64,000 bases of DNA from Clostridia bacterium (GTDB taxonomy: Bacteria > Bacillota > Clostridia > TANB77 > CAG-508): positions 1-64,000 of the forward strand of contig JAEESU010000010.1 in assembly GCA_016290095.1 (NCBI GenBank), in the 5' to 3' direction. Below, one piece after another: positions 33,810-42,493 of this stretch (the first letter of the stretch is position 1; every line of letters begins with the position of its first letter). The notes under the pieces are model-generated. The model made no database searches. It saw only the letters and a list, made by a program, of their open reading frames with translations, and had not been told where the DNA came from. The translations under genes and the position numbers were made by a program.

Positions 33810-34727
33810 ATGAAAGGAATTATATTAGCAGGTGGTAGTGCAACAAGACTTTATCCTATTACTTTGGCAGTATCTAAACAAATGCTACCAGTATATGATA
33901 AGCCAATGATTTATTATCCGTTATCTACTTTAATGATGGCTGGAATAAGAGAAGTATTAATTATTTCAACACCAGTCCATTTACCAGCATTTGAAAGCCT
34001 TTTAGGAGATGGCTCAAGATTTGGTATGAAATTTAGTTATAAAGTACAAGAAAAACCTGTTGGACTTGCTGATGCATTTATTTTAGGAGAAGATTTTATT
34101 GGTGATGACAATGTTGCATTAATATTAGGAGACAACATGATTTATGGATCAAGAGTTGAAAGAGTATTAAGAGCAGCAAGCAAACTAGAAGATGGTGGAA
34201 TTATATTTGGATATCAAGTAGCAGACCCAACTTCTTATGGTGTTGTTGAAATAGATAAAAGTGGAAAAGCAATATCAATTGAAGAAAAACCAAAAGTTCC
34301 AAAATCTAATTTTGCAGTTCCAGGAATTTATTTTTATGATAATAATGTTGTTAAAATTGCAAAATCTATTAAACCATCAGATAGAGGTGAATTAGAGATT
34401 ACTGATGTTAATAAAGCATATATGGAAAAAGGAAAATTACAAGTTATTCCTTTAGGAAGTGGATATGCTTGGTTTGATACAGGATCTGCAGATAGATTGT
34501 CTGATGCTTCTGATTATGTAAAAGCAATTGAATTAAGACAAGGTGTTCAAGTAGCATGCTTGGAAGAAATTGCATATAGAAATGAATGGATTTCAAAAGA
34601 TGATGTTTTAAATGAAGCGGAAAAATATAAGAAAACTGAATATGGAAAATATCTAAAGAAAATAGCAGAACAAGATTATAAACAATATAAAGATATATAT
34701 GAAAGTGATTTATTTGATGCAAATTAA
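33810..34727 (+). CDS. rfbA: Glucose-1-phosphate thymidylyltransferase
   Basis: RfbA (RmlA) makes dTDP-glucose from glucose-1-phosphate and dTTP, the entry step of the rhamnose pathway. The 305-residue protein starts with the signature [16 protein letters not shown] and has [28 protein letters not shown] and [20 protein letters not shown]. Length is normal. It follows rfbD by 19 bases with AAAGGAGG. Its substrate could come in part from glgP. Confidence 0.97.
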   Translation: MKGIILAGGSATRLYPITLAVSKQMLPVYDKPMIYYPLSTLMMAGIREVLIISTPVHLPAFESLLGDGSRFGMKFSYKVQEKPVGLADAFILGEDFIGDDNVALILGDNMIYGSRVERVLRAASKLEDGGIIFGYQVADPTSYGVVEIDKSGKAISIEEKPKVPKSNFAVPGIYFYDNNVVKIAKSIKPSDRGELEITDVNKAYMEKGKLQVIPLGSGYAWFDTGSADRLSDASDYVKAIELRQGVQVACLEEIAYRNEWISKDDVLNEAEKYKKTEYGKYLKKIAEQDYKQYKDIYESDLFDAN

Positions 34728-34740
34728 AAGGAGATAGGAA

Positions 34741-35325
34741 ATGGGAAAATTCAAAAGAATTGACACATCTATAGAAGGTGTATATATAATAGAACCAACT
34801 GTTTTTGGAGATAACAGAGGTTATTTCATGGAAACATATAGTAAACCAGATTTTGAAGAGGTTGGAATAACAAATGAGTTTGTTCAAGACAATCAATCAA
34901 AATCTAAAAAAGGTGTTTTGAGAGGATTGCATTTCCAAAAAGAAAATACACAAGCAAAACTTGTTAGATGTATAAAAGGTGAAGTATTTGATGTTGCAGT
35001 TGATTTAAGACCAGGAAGTAGTACATATGGAAAATGGGAAGGTGTTATCCTTTCAGAAGAAAACAAAAAAATGTTTATGATTCCTAGAGGATTCGCACAT
35101 GGATTTTTAGTTTTATCTGATGAAGCTGAATTCAGTTATAAATGTGATGATGTATATAATCATGGAGCAGAAGGCGGATTAAAATGGAATGATCCAGAAG
35201 TAGGAATTGTTTGGCCTGAAGTACCAGGAATGAAACCAGAAGAATACTTAACATCTGAAAAAGATGCATTATGGCCAACACTTGAAGAATTAAAAAATAC
35301 AGATTTATTTCAAAATTTAAAATAA
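34741..35325 (+). CDS. rfbC: dTDP-4-dehydrorhamnose 3,5-epimerase
   Basis: RfbC (RmlC) epimerises C3 and C5 of the 4-keto sugar. The 194-residue cupin has the family's GVLRGLHFQ with the catalytic His, GEVFDVAVDLR, IPRGFAHGFLVLSD and YKCDDVY. Spacing of 13 bases to rfbA and 10 to rfbB shows one operon. Nothing is unusual. Confidence 0.97.
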   Translation: MGKFKRIDTSIEGVYIIEPTVFGDNRGYFMETYSKPDFEEVGITNEFVQDNQSKSKKGVLRGLHFQKENTQAKLVRCIKGEVFDVAVDLRPGSSTYGKWEGVILSEENKKMFMIPRGFAHGFLVLSDEAEFSYKCDDVYNHGAEGGLKWNDPEVGIVWPEVPGMKPEEYLTSEKDALWPTLEELKNTDLFQNLK

Positions 35326-35335
35326 GGAGTTTAAA

Positions 35336-36307
35336 ATGAAAAACATATTAGTAACAGGCGCTGCAGGTTTTATAGGAGCAAATTTTGCAGAACTAATGGT
35401 AAAAAAATATGAAGGAATATACAATATAATTGTGTATGATAAATTAACTTATGCTGGAAATTTGCATAATCTAGATAATATTAAAGATAAAATAACATTT
35501 GTTAAAGGTGATATTTGCGATTTCGATTTTGTATTAGCAACATATAAAAAGTATAATATTGATGCAATAGTACATTTTGCAGCAGAATCACATGTTGATA
35601 ATAGTATTAAAACACCATTTATTTTCACACAAACAAATGTAATTGGAACACATACACTTTTAGAAGCTGCTAAACAATATTGGGGCGAAGGTAGTCCAAA
35701 TAAATTTATTCATGTTTCTACAGATGAAGTATATGGAACACTTGGGGAAACAGGATATTTTACAGAGACATCCCCAATTAAGCCAAACAGTCCATATTCA
35801 GCATCAAAAGCATCTTCAGATTTAATTGCTCTTGCATATAGTGAAACATATAAAATGAATGTAAGTGTTACTAATTGTTCAAATAACTATGGACCATATC
35901 AACATCATGAAAAATTAATACCACATATGATATCTTTAGCACTTCAAGATAAACCATTACCAGTTTATGGTCAAGGCTTAAATATTAGAGATTGGTTGTA
36001 TGTTGAAGATCATTGTGAAGCAATAGATATTATTCTTCATAAAGGTAAAAAAGGAGAAAGATATAATATTGGTGGTCATAATGAAAAGAGAAACATTGAA
36101 ATTGTAAAATTAATACTTCAAAGATTAGATAAACCAGAAAGCTTAATTAGTTATGTAACTGACAGAAAAGGACATGATTATAGATATGCAATAGATCCTA
36201 CAAAGCTTAAGAATGAGTTTGGATGGGAGCCTAAGACAATGTTTAAAGATGGTATTGTAAAAACTATAGATTGGTATTTAGCTCATCCAGAATATTTAAT
36301 GAAGTAA
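35336..36307 (+). CDS. rfbB: dTDP-glucose 4,6-dehydratase
   Basis: RfbB (RmlB) oxidises and dehydrates dTDP-glucose to the 4-keto-6-deoxy sugar. The 323-residue extended SDR enzyme has TGAAGFIGANF at the N terminus, HFAAESHVDNSI, HVSTDEVYG with the catalytic acid pair, and YSASKASSD with Tyr and Lys. It completes the dTDP-L-rhamnose set and is followed by a strong terminator, so rfbDACB is a closed operon. Confidence 0.97.
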   Translation: MKNILVTGAAGFIGANFAELMVKKYEGIYNIIVYDKLTYAGNLHNLDNIKDKITFVKGDICDFDFVLATYKKYNIDAIVHFAAESHVDNSIKTPFIFTQTNVIGTHTLLEAAKQYWGEGSPNKFIHVSTDEVYGTLGETGYFTETSPIKPNSPYSASKASSDLIALAYSETYKMNVSVTNCSNNYGPYQHHEKLIPHMISLALQDKPLPVYGQGLNIRDWLYVEDHCEAIDIILHKGKKGERYNIGGHNEKRNIEIVKLILQRLDKPESLISYVTDRKGHDYRYAIDPTKLKNEFGWEPKTMFKDGIVKTIDWYLAHPEYLMK

Positions 36308-36323
36308 ATATAAAAAATATAAA

Positions 36324-36358
36324 AAGCCGGAGAAACCTTCTCCGGCTTGCATTTTTTT
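36324..36358 (+). terminator. Terminator of the rfb operon
   Basis: AAGCCGGAGAA (36324-36334) pairs perfectly with 36338-36348 across a 3-base loop; a T run follows after GCA. Confidence 0.92.
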
Positions 36359-36375
36359 ATAAGTTGTGATATAAT
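36347..36375 (+). promoter_or_regulatory. Promoter overlapping the rfb terminator
   Basis: TTGCAT (36347-36352), 17 bases and TATAAT (36370-36375) with an extended TG. The -35 lies in the last bases of the terminator stem and its T run. Confidence 0.6.
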
Positions 36376-36437
36376 AGTTTGGTATACGAAAAAAGTTTAC
36401 ATATATTTACTATTTATATATAAGGAGAGATAAAAAT

Positions 36438-37478
36438 ATGAAGAAAGTACTAGCTTCAATTTTACTTTTTACAATTGCTATTATATCAATAGTTAATTGC
36501 TTTGCAAAAGTAAGTATTACAAAGGAAAACCTACAAGATGCTTATAATGAATTAGCTAAAAAATACGAAGGAGGATACCAATCTATAAAAGGTTCTTATG
36601 GATTTACAATTAGAGAAGCAACAACACCTATTAAAGTTGAAGATAGTGAGCTAAAATACGAAATAGAACTTTTTGACGGAACAAAAGAAACTAAAACAAT
36701 TAAATATAATTTATCAGACAAACCTATATTTTATGTTGAACAAGTAATAGATAAGGATACAAGCTTATCAGAATTATATGATATTTTTGATAATATGGAA
36801 TTACCAATTTATGGTGCAATTGGATCAGCAATTGTTCAAGGAGTTAACCCAAATACTGCAAATACAATGAAAGATGAATTTGATGCAGGATTGAAAATTA
36901 GAAAATATAGTGGAATAATGCTTGCAGGTTCGGAATTATCAATTGGAGAAATGACTAACGAAAATGATAAAAGAGTATTTAAAGAAGGTGAAACAGATAA
37001 TTTCGAATTCTTAGATTATGCTATTAATGATGAAGTTAATCTTAAAGATGATATCTTAAATTTCTATACATATAAATTCACAAAAACAAAGAAAAATGAC
37101 AACATATATTTATTAAGAGCAGAGTTAGTTGTTAATTTAGATGCAGATTTATCTAAAGTAATTGAAAAAAATGAGGATAATTCTAATAATACTACTAATA
37201 ATTCTATTGCAAATAAAATTGTTTTAACTTCTGCAAGCGGAAATGTAGCAAATAATACTGTAAATAATACAACAAATAACACAGTTAACAATACATCAAA
37301 TAATGTAGTAAATAATAATGTTAATAATACATCAAATAATGTAGTAAATAACACAACATCAAAATCAGGAATGCCTTATGTTGGATCAAGCACAACAGTG
37401 TTAAAAGTAATGTTTGTATTTATTATAATTGCTTTATATTATGCAGTTAGAATAGAAAGAATTGGAAAACAAAAATAA
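36438..37478 (+). CDS. Secreted protein with Asn-rich repeat and C-terminal membrane anchor
   Basis: The 346-residue protein has a signal peptide (to about residue 23), an exported domain of about 220 residues with no recognised family, an Asn/Thr/Val/Ser-rich repetitive linker (about 245-305; units like NTSNNVVNN), then SGMPYVGSS, a hydrophobic helix (about 318-336) and a positive tail (RIERIGKQK). The last part has the order of a sorting signal, but MPYVG is not a standard LPXTG motif, so it may be a plain membrane anchor with the linker crossing the wall. It is a single-gene unit inside the polysaccharide region, with promoter and terminator of its own. Function unknown. Confidence 0.62.
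   Translation: MKKVLASILLFTIAIISIVNCFAKVSITKENLQDAYNELAKKYEGGYQSIKGSYGFTIREATTPIKVEDSELKYEIELFDGTKETKTIKYNLSDKPIFYVEQVIDKDTSLSELYDIFDNMELPIYGAIGSAIVQGVNPNTANTMKDEFDAGLKIRKYSGIMLAGSELSIGEMTNENDKRVFKEGETDNFEFLDYAINDEVNLKDDILNFYTYKFTKTKKNDNIYLLRAELVVNLDADLSKVIEKNEDNSNNTTNNSIANKIVLTSASGNVANNTVNNTTNNTVNNTSNNVVNNNVNNTSNNVVNNTTSKSGMPYVGSSTTVLKVMFVFIIIALYYAVRIERIGKQK
37290..37350 (+). repeat. 36-base direct repeat within the Asn-rich linker
   Basis: A 25-base segment beginning AATACATCAAATAATG occurs at 37290-37314 and again at 37326-37350, a period of 36 bases or 12 codons. Such identical copies can expand or contract by slippage and change linker length. Confidence 0.75.
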
Positions 37479-37497
37479 ATAATACTTGTTATAAAAT

Positions 37498-37536
37498 AAT
37501 AGCCAAGGAATAGTCCTTGGCTATTGTTTTATTTTT
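37498..37536 (+). terminator. Terminator after the Asn-rich protein gene
   Basis: AATAGCCAAGGA (37498-37509) pairs perfectly with 37514-37525, followed by a T-rich tract. Confidence 0.92.
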
Positions 37537-37596
37537 TGTAAAATGATAAAATATTTTTGTCAGAAGATAATATAATTATAGTACAAGGAGAAAATA

Positions 37597-38655
37597 ATGA
37601 TTGAAAAAGCAATGATGGCAATTGTTTTGTTTTTTATTTTGCCAGAACTAATGGGATTGTTATTAGTACATTTTACTAAAAAAGATAAATATAATCTAGG
37701 ATTAGCTTTAATTATTGGATATTTGATTGAATTTGGAATATTAGAAATTCTTTCAATAATTACTATTATAAAAGTATATTCAGTAATAAGTTTAGTAAAA
37801 AAGTTTATGTTTATTGTTGGAATTTTGTCTGGCATTTCTATTATTGTAAATTTTAGAAGTATTATTGATATTTTTAAAGAATTATGGAATTCAATAAAAG
37901 AAACTCCTAAAATATTAGCAATTATTGTTATCTTTTTGATATGCTTTCAAGTATATTTTCCAGTAAAATATATGCACACAGATGAAGATGACTCTCATTA
38001 TGTTGGATCATCAGTTACAGATTTAGAAACAAATACACTATATAGATATAGTTCTACTACTGGAGTAATTCACACACCAAATAATAAATACATATTTTCA
38101 TATTTTATGAGTTTATATTCTGTTTTATCTATATTATTAAACACACATCCTACAATAGTAGCACATCTTGTATTACCAGTTGTATTTATTCCATTGGTGT
38201 ATTTAGCATATTTAGAACTTGGTAAAGAATTATTTGGAAATGATAATAAAAAAACGATGCTATTTTTAATATTTATGTGTGTCTTAAATATTTTTGGCAA
38301 TTATTCTATAAGAACAAATTTTACTTTCTTTTTATTTAGAATATGGCAAGGAAAAGCAATGCTTGCAAACTTTATTTTACCTGTTGCAATAATGCTTATT
38401 TTAAAAGCAGAAAATAACGAAAATAAATTTATGTATTATATATTATTATGTCTTACAAGTTTAGGCGGAGCGTATACATCGAGTATGGCGGTTGGTTTTG
38501 TGCCAATTACAATAATGCTATTAGGATTTAGTATAGAACTTTCAAAATTCAAAGATAAAAGTATTCCTAAGCATATAATAAATATGATTATATATTTATT
38601 ATGTTGTATGCCAAATTTACTTGCAGGATTAGGATATATGTTGTTTAAAATATAG
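37597..38655 (+). CDS. DUF6077-like membrane protein, N-terminal half
   Basis: The 352-residue protein has about nine membrane segments and an exposed loop with HTDEDDSHYVGSS near residue 127, the acidic motif of the DUF6077-type membrane proteins of clostridial sugar loci. These look like GT-C glycosyltransferases, whose acidic pair lies in the first outside loop. It stops at TAG 38653. The next gene lies in the same frame and carries what looks like the C-terminal part of the same family, so the two may be one protein encoded in two pieces. Membrane location is certain, catalytic role inferred. Confidence 0.6.
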   Translation: MIEKAMMAIVLFFILPELMGLLLVHFTKKDKYNLGLALIIGYLIEFGILEILSIITIIKVYSVISLVKKFMFIVGILSGISIIVNFRSIIDIFKELWNSIKETPKILAIIVIFLICFQVYFPVKYMHTDEDDSHYVGSSVTDLETNTLYRYSSTTGVIHTPNNKYIFSYFMSLYSVLSILLNTHPTIVAHLVLPVVFIPLVYLAYLELGKELFGNDNKKTMLFLIFMCVLNIFGNYSIRTNFTFFLFRIWQGKAMLANFILPVAIMLILKAENNENKFMYYILLCLTSLGGAYTSSMAVGFVPITIMLLGFSIELSKFKDKSIPKHIINMIIYLLCCMPNLLAGLGYMLFKI

Positions 38656-38664
38656 GAGATATGA

Positions 38665-39426
38665 ATGTTTGAAGAAAGTTTAGAAATAATAAAGAATTGT
38701 TTTATAGAGTATAAAGGTACAGGTTCATATATGACATTATATTGCTTAGCAGTTTTATATCTTTTTCTTAAAGAAAAAGATAAGACAAAAAGAGCTTTTA
38801 CTATATATTTTCCAATTTTTGTACTATTATTAGTTATGAATCCAATATTTAATAAAGCGGTTGGAAGTATATTAAAAAAAGGTGCATATTGGAGAGTATT
38901 TTGGCTTGTTCCTATGGGAGTAACAATTGCATATGCTTCTGCAAAACTTATAATGTCTTTAGAAAGAATATCCCAAAAAATAATTGTATCAATTTGTTTT
39001 ATGGGAATAATAGCTTTAGGTGGAAAATATATGTATACAGAAGGAAACTTTTTACCAGTTGGAAATCCATATAAAATTCAAGATGATATGGTATATGTTG
39101 CACAAATTATAGGAGCTGATGAAGCAGAATATAAAAAAGCTTTAGTATCACATTATTTGGCACCATATATAAGACAAATAGACGGAAGCATAGAACTTGC
39201 ATATCCAAGAAGTGCTACTCCATACACTCCAGAATCTATTGCAGCAAAGATTATGCGTGGAGAAGTTAATGAAGTAGTTGCATATGCACAAAAAAATAAT
39301 GCAAATTACATAGTATTTCATAAAGAAACAGAACTTTTAGGAGATGTTGAAGAATATGGATATAAATTGCTTCAAGAAACGCAAGACTATAGGATATATA
39401 AATTAATTGATGAGGAGGAAAACTAG
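38665..39426 (+). CDS. DUF6077-like membrane protein, C-terminal half
   Basis: The 253-residue protein has about four membrane segments (to about residue 120), including GAYWRVFWLVPMGVTIAYASAKL. A soluble outside domain follows (LVSHYLAPYIRQIDGSIELAYPR, ANYIVFHKETELLGDVEEYGYKLL), as at the C terminus of GT-C-like proteins. It is in the same reading frame as the upstream gene, after two stop codons (TAG, TGA), and has its own good ribosome site AGGAG. It may be a working second subunit or the tail of a gene broken by stops. Confidence 0.6.
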   Translation: MFEESLEIIKNCFIEYKGTGSYMTLYCLAVLYLFLKEKDKTKRAFTIYFPIFVLLLVMNPIFNKAVGSILKKGAYWRVFWLVPMGVTIAYASAKLIMSLERISQKIIVSICFMGIIALGGKYMYTEGNFLPVGNPYKIQDDMVYVAQIIGADEAEYKKALVSHYLAPYIRQIDGSIELAYPRSATPYTPESIAAKIMRGEVNEVVAYAQKNNANYIVFHKETELLGDVEEYGYKLLQETQDYRIYKLIDEEEN

Positions 39427-39435
39427 AAATTTAAA

Positions 39436-40428
39436 ATGAGAATTTTAGTAACAGGTGGTTTAGGATTTATTGGTTCACATACTGTTGTTGAACTTGCAAA
39501 CCAAAATCATGAAATTATAATTGTTGATAATTTATATAATAGTAAAATTGAAGTATTAGAAAGTTTAGAGAAAATTACAGGAAAAAAATTTAAGTTTTAT
39601 CAATATGATATAGCAGATAAAACAAAAGTTGAATCAATATTTAGCGAAAATAAAATTGATGCCGTTATACATTTTGCAGGATATAAAGCCGTTGGAGAGT
39701 CTGTTCAAAAACCATTAATGTATTACTCTAATAACTTAAGAAGTACTTTAAATTTATTAGAAGTCATGAAAGAACATGGAGTAAATAAATTAATATTTAG
39801 TTCTTCCGCAACTGTATATGGGGATCAAGGTGTAAGAAAATATACTGAGGATATGGGAAGAGGAACTACTACTAATCCATATGGTACAACAAAAGCCATG
39901 ATTGAGAAAATACTAGAAGATGTTTATACAGCAGATAATTCTTGGAATATTACTATTTTAAGATACTTCAATCCAGTAGGAGCACATGAAAGCGGATTAA
40001 TAGGAGATAATCCTAATGGAATTCCAAACAACTTAATGCCATATGTTATGAGAGTGGCATCAGGAAAACTTGAATGTTTAAGTGTTTTTGGAAATGATTA
40101 CCAAACTGTTGATGGAACAGGTGTAAGAGATTATATTCATGTTGTAGATTTAGCAAAAGGACATGTAAAAGCAATAGAAAATGCACCAGATGGATTAAAC
40201 GTTTACAATTTAGGATCTGGAAAAGGAATAAGTGTATTGGAATTAGTAAATTGCTTTGAACAAATAAACGGAGTAAAAGTTAATTATAAAATAGTTGGTA
40301 GAAGACCAGGAGATGTAGCAGAAAATTATGCAGACCCAACAAAAGCATGGAACGAACTTGGTTGGAAAACAGAAAAAACATTAGAAGATATATGTAAAGA
40401 TGCATGGAATTTTGAGAAGAATAATTAA
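39436..40428 (+). CDS. galE: UDP-glucose 4-epimerase
   Basis: GalE interconverts UDP-glucose and UDP-galactose (or the N-acetyl forms). The 330-residue extended SDR enzyme has TGGLGFIGSHTVVEL, HFAGYKAVGES, FSSSATVYGD and YGTTKAMIE with the catalytic Tyr and Lys, plus GIPNNLMPYV and GTGVRDYIHVVDLA typical of GalE. It comes nine bases after the membrane-protein pair and provides a second sugar nucleotide for the locus. A hairpin follows it. Confidence 0.95.
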   Translation: MRILVTGGLGFIGSHTVVELANQNHEIIIVDNLYNSKIEVLESLEKITGKKFKFYQYDIADKTKVESIFSENKIDAVIHFAGYKAVGESVQKPLMYYSNNLRSTLNLLEVMKEHGVNKLIFSSSATVYGDQGVRKYTEDMGRGTTTNPYGTTKAMIEKILEDVYTADNSWNITILRYFNPVGAHESGLIGDNPNGIPNNLMPYVMRVASGKLECLSVFGNDYQTVDGTGVRDYIHVVDLAKGHVKAIENAPDGLNVYNLGSGKGISVLELVNCFEQINGVKVNYKIVGRRPGDVAENYADPTKAWNELGWKTEKTLEDICKDAWNFEKNN

Positions 40429-40490
40429 ATTGTATTTATTTATGTTTTCATACAATTTTTTAATCAAATAATTTTCATATAAATTATAAA

Positions 40491-40543
40491 AAGGAAAATT
40501 GAGCCTCTTTCATCGAATAGATGAACATCCCTCAATTTTCCTT
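40491..40543 (+). terminator. Two-tier hairpin after galE
   Basis: The 13-base stem 40491-40503 with 40531-40543 encloses a second stem, TTCATC (40509-40514) with GATGAA (40520-40525). The T run after it is weak and interrupted. It is probably the end of the galE transcript. Apart from this and the promoter at 40651, the gap 40429-40717 shows only AT-rich sequence. Confidence 0.7.
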
Positions 40544-40650
40544 TAATAATTTTTAATTCAATTATTTTCTATAAAAAATTTACTTCAAAAATTAAATAAA
40601 TACAAATTTATAATTAATCTAAAATTCACCAAAATAACACATGATTTTTA

Positions 40651-40679
40651 TTGATATTTCAAATGCTTAATGATATAAT
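40651..40679 (+). promoter_or_regulatory. Promoter of the ABC-exporter/glycosyltransferase operon
   Basis: TTGATA (40651-40656), 17 bases and TATAAT (40674-40679) with an extended TG. The first gene starts 38 bases later and is followed by many tightly packed genes. Confidence 0.75.
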
Positions 40680-40717
40680 TTAGACTGAAATTTTAATGGG
40701 TAAAAAAGGATTTATTT

Positions 40718-41509
40718 ATGGATTTTTTTAAGATACTTTATAAAAACAGAAAACTTGCATTAAAACTAGGAAGAAACGATTTTAGAAATAGATTTGCTAA
40801 TACAAGTTTAGGTACAATTTGGGGTTTCTTGCAACCATTCATTTTCATGATAACATATGTAATAGTATTCCAATATATTTTACGTTCTGGAAGTAGTGGA
40901 GAATATCCTTATGTAGTGTGGTTTTTACCAGGAATGTCAATGTGGATGTATTGTAGTGATGCAATACTTACTGCTAGTAATTCAATTAGAAATTATAGTT
41001 ACTTAGTAAAGAAAGTAGTTTTTCCAGTTGATATTATTCCTATTATTTCACTTACATCTTCTAGTTTTATTGGAATATTTTTAATGTTTATAGCAGTTGT
41101 TGTATCATCAATATTTGGATTTATACCAAACTTTTTAAATGTTTTATATATTTTGATTTGTGCATTAGCATTTATTATAGCACTAACTAGATTAACATCA
41201 GCAATAACTACAGTAGTACCAGACTTTGCACAATTACTTACAATAGTTATTCAATTGTGTATGTGGTTTACGCCAATAGTTTGGAATTTAAGTATGATAC
41301 AAAACCAAGTATTTGTAAAAATATTTAAATGTATGCCATTTACTTATTTAGTAGAAGGATTTAGACAAGCATTTATGGAAAATTCAACAATTATTACTGA
41401 TGAAAATTATATGTTTACAATTGTATTTTGGGTAATTACAATTTTAATTTTTGTATGGGGAAATAGAGTATTTAAAAAATCTAAAAAAGATTTTGCAGAT
41501 GTTTTATAG
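40718..41509 (+). CDS. wzm: Polysaccharide ABC exporter, permease (Wzm/TagG type)
   Basis: The 263-residue protein has six membrane segments and the ABC-2 exporter pattern of O-antigen and teichoic acid permeases: NRFANTSLGTIWGFLQPFIFM near the N terminus, YPYVVWFLPGMSMWMY, and PFTYLVEGFRQAF near the end. It pairs with the Wzt-like ATPase two genes on. Together they should move a finished, lipid-linked glycan across the membrane. The intervening GT2 gene is an unusual but known arrangement. Confidence 0.92.
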   Translation: MDFFKILYKNRKLALKLGRNDFRNRFANTSLGTIWGFLQPFIFMITYVIVFQYILRSGSSGEYPYVVWFLPGMSMWMYCSDAILTASNSIRNYSYLVKKVVFPVDIIPIISLTSSSFIGIFLMFIAVVVSSIFGFIPNFLNVLYILICALAFIIALTRLTSAITTVVPDFAQLLTIVIQLCMWFTPIVWNLSMIQNQVFVKIFKCMPFTYLVEGFRQAFMENSTIITDENYMFTIVFWVITILIFVWGNRVFKKSKKDFADVL

Positions 41510-41522
41510 AAAGGCAATAAAT

Positions 41523-42491
41523 ATGGAAAAAGTTGATATACTTCTTGCAACTTTTAATGGCGAGAGATATTTAAGAGATCAATTAGATAGTATATTAAAT
41601 CAAACATATAAAGATTTTAGATTATTAATTTCTGATGATTGTTCTACAGATAATACAAGAGTAATTCTTGAAGAATATAAAAAGAAAGATAATCGTATAG
41701 AAATTTTCTATCAAGAAGAAAATCTTGGTGTTGTAAAAAATTTTGAATTTTTACTTAAAAAAGTTGAAAATAAGTTTTTTATGTTTGCAGACCAAGATGA
41801 TATTTGGAAAGAAGAAAAAGTTGAAAAATCTGTAAACAAGATGATAGAAACAAACAGTGATTTAGTATATTCAGATTTAGAAGTTGTAAATGAAAAATTA
41901 GAAGTAACATTTAAGTCATATTGGAAACTTAAAGGTATTTATAACAAGATTAAAAAATATAATAATTTTGAGAGTTTATATTTAAATAATTTTGTTACAG
42001 GATGCACAATTATAGCTAAAAAAGATTGGATAGAAAAAGTTTTACCACTTCCAAATAAAAGTAAATATGTTCTTCATGATTATTGGATTTCACTAATGAT
42101 TAGTGAAACAGGAAAAATAGATTATATTGAAGAACCACTTATGAAATATAGACAACATAAGAATAATAGTATTGGTTCTAAGAAAAAATCTGAAGAAATG
42201 CAGTCTTTAGACGAAATACGTCAATTGTTCATAGATGTAAAAAAAGAACATTTTACTGTATTTATAGAAAATGAAGACAAATTTACAAGTGATGAAATAA
42301 AGAAATTAAATCATAGAGCATATAATTATTACGAAATGTTAGAAAGCAAAAAAACTATTAATTTTAGAGAATGGGGATTATTCTTTAAATTATATAAATA
42401 CGAAGAATTTAAATATAAAATGGAGAATTTTTTAATTTTAAATATGCCAGGAATTGCAAGAGTATTATTTAAAATTGTTAAGAAAGGATAG
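41523..42491 (+). CDS. GT2 glycosyltransferase, rhamnosyltransferase-like
   Basis: The 322-residue cytoplasmic enzyme has a GT-A fold: VDILLATFNGERYLRDQLDSIL at the N terminus, SDDCSTDNT, and FADQDDIWKEEK near residue 85 as the DXD-like metal site. The segment TFNGERYLRDQLDSI with DQDDIW is typical of the RfbF/RgpB-like group that often transfers rhamnose. ATG 41523 behind AAAGG is the family start. It lies between wzm and wzt, so it belongs to the exported-glycan assembly set. The exact donor and linkage cannot be read from the sequence. Confidence 0.88.
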   Translation: MEKVDILLATFNGERYLRDQLDSILNQTYKDFRLLISDDCSTDNTRVILEEYKKKDNRIEIFYQEENLGVVKNFEFLLKKVENKFFMFADQDDIWKEEKVEKSVNKMIETNSDLVYSDLEVVNEKLEVTFKSYWKLKGIYNKIKKYNNFESLYLNNFVTGCTIIAKKDWIEKVLPLPNKSKYVLHDYWISLMISETGKIDYIEEPLMKYRQHKNNSIGSKKKSEEMQSLDEIRQLFIDVKKEHFTVFIENEDKFTSDEIKKLNHRAYNYYEMLESKKTINFREWGLFFKLYKYEEFKYKMENFLILNMPGIARVLFKIVKKG

Positions 42492-42493
42492 TT

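Noticed and set aside
34444..34896. Minus-strand open frame of 150 codons over rfbA-rfbC
   Set aside because: It is antisense to two well-conserved rhamnose genes and has no ribosome site or recognisable domain.
37210..37360. Possible CRISPR-like repeats
   Set aside because: The repeats are in frame, encode Asn-rich linker units, have no unique spacers of constant size, and no cas genes are near.
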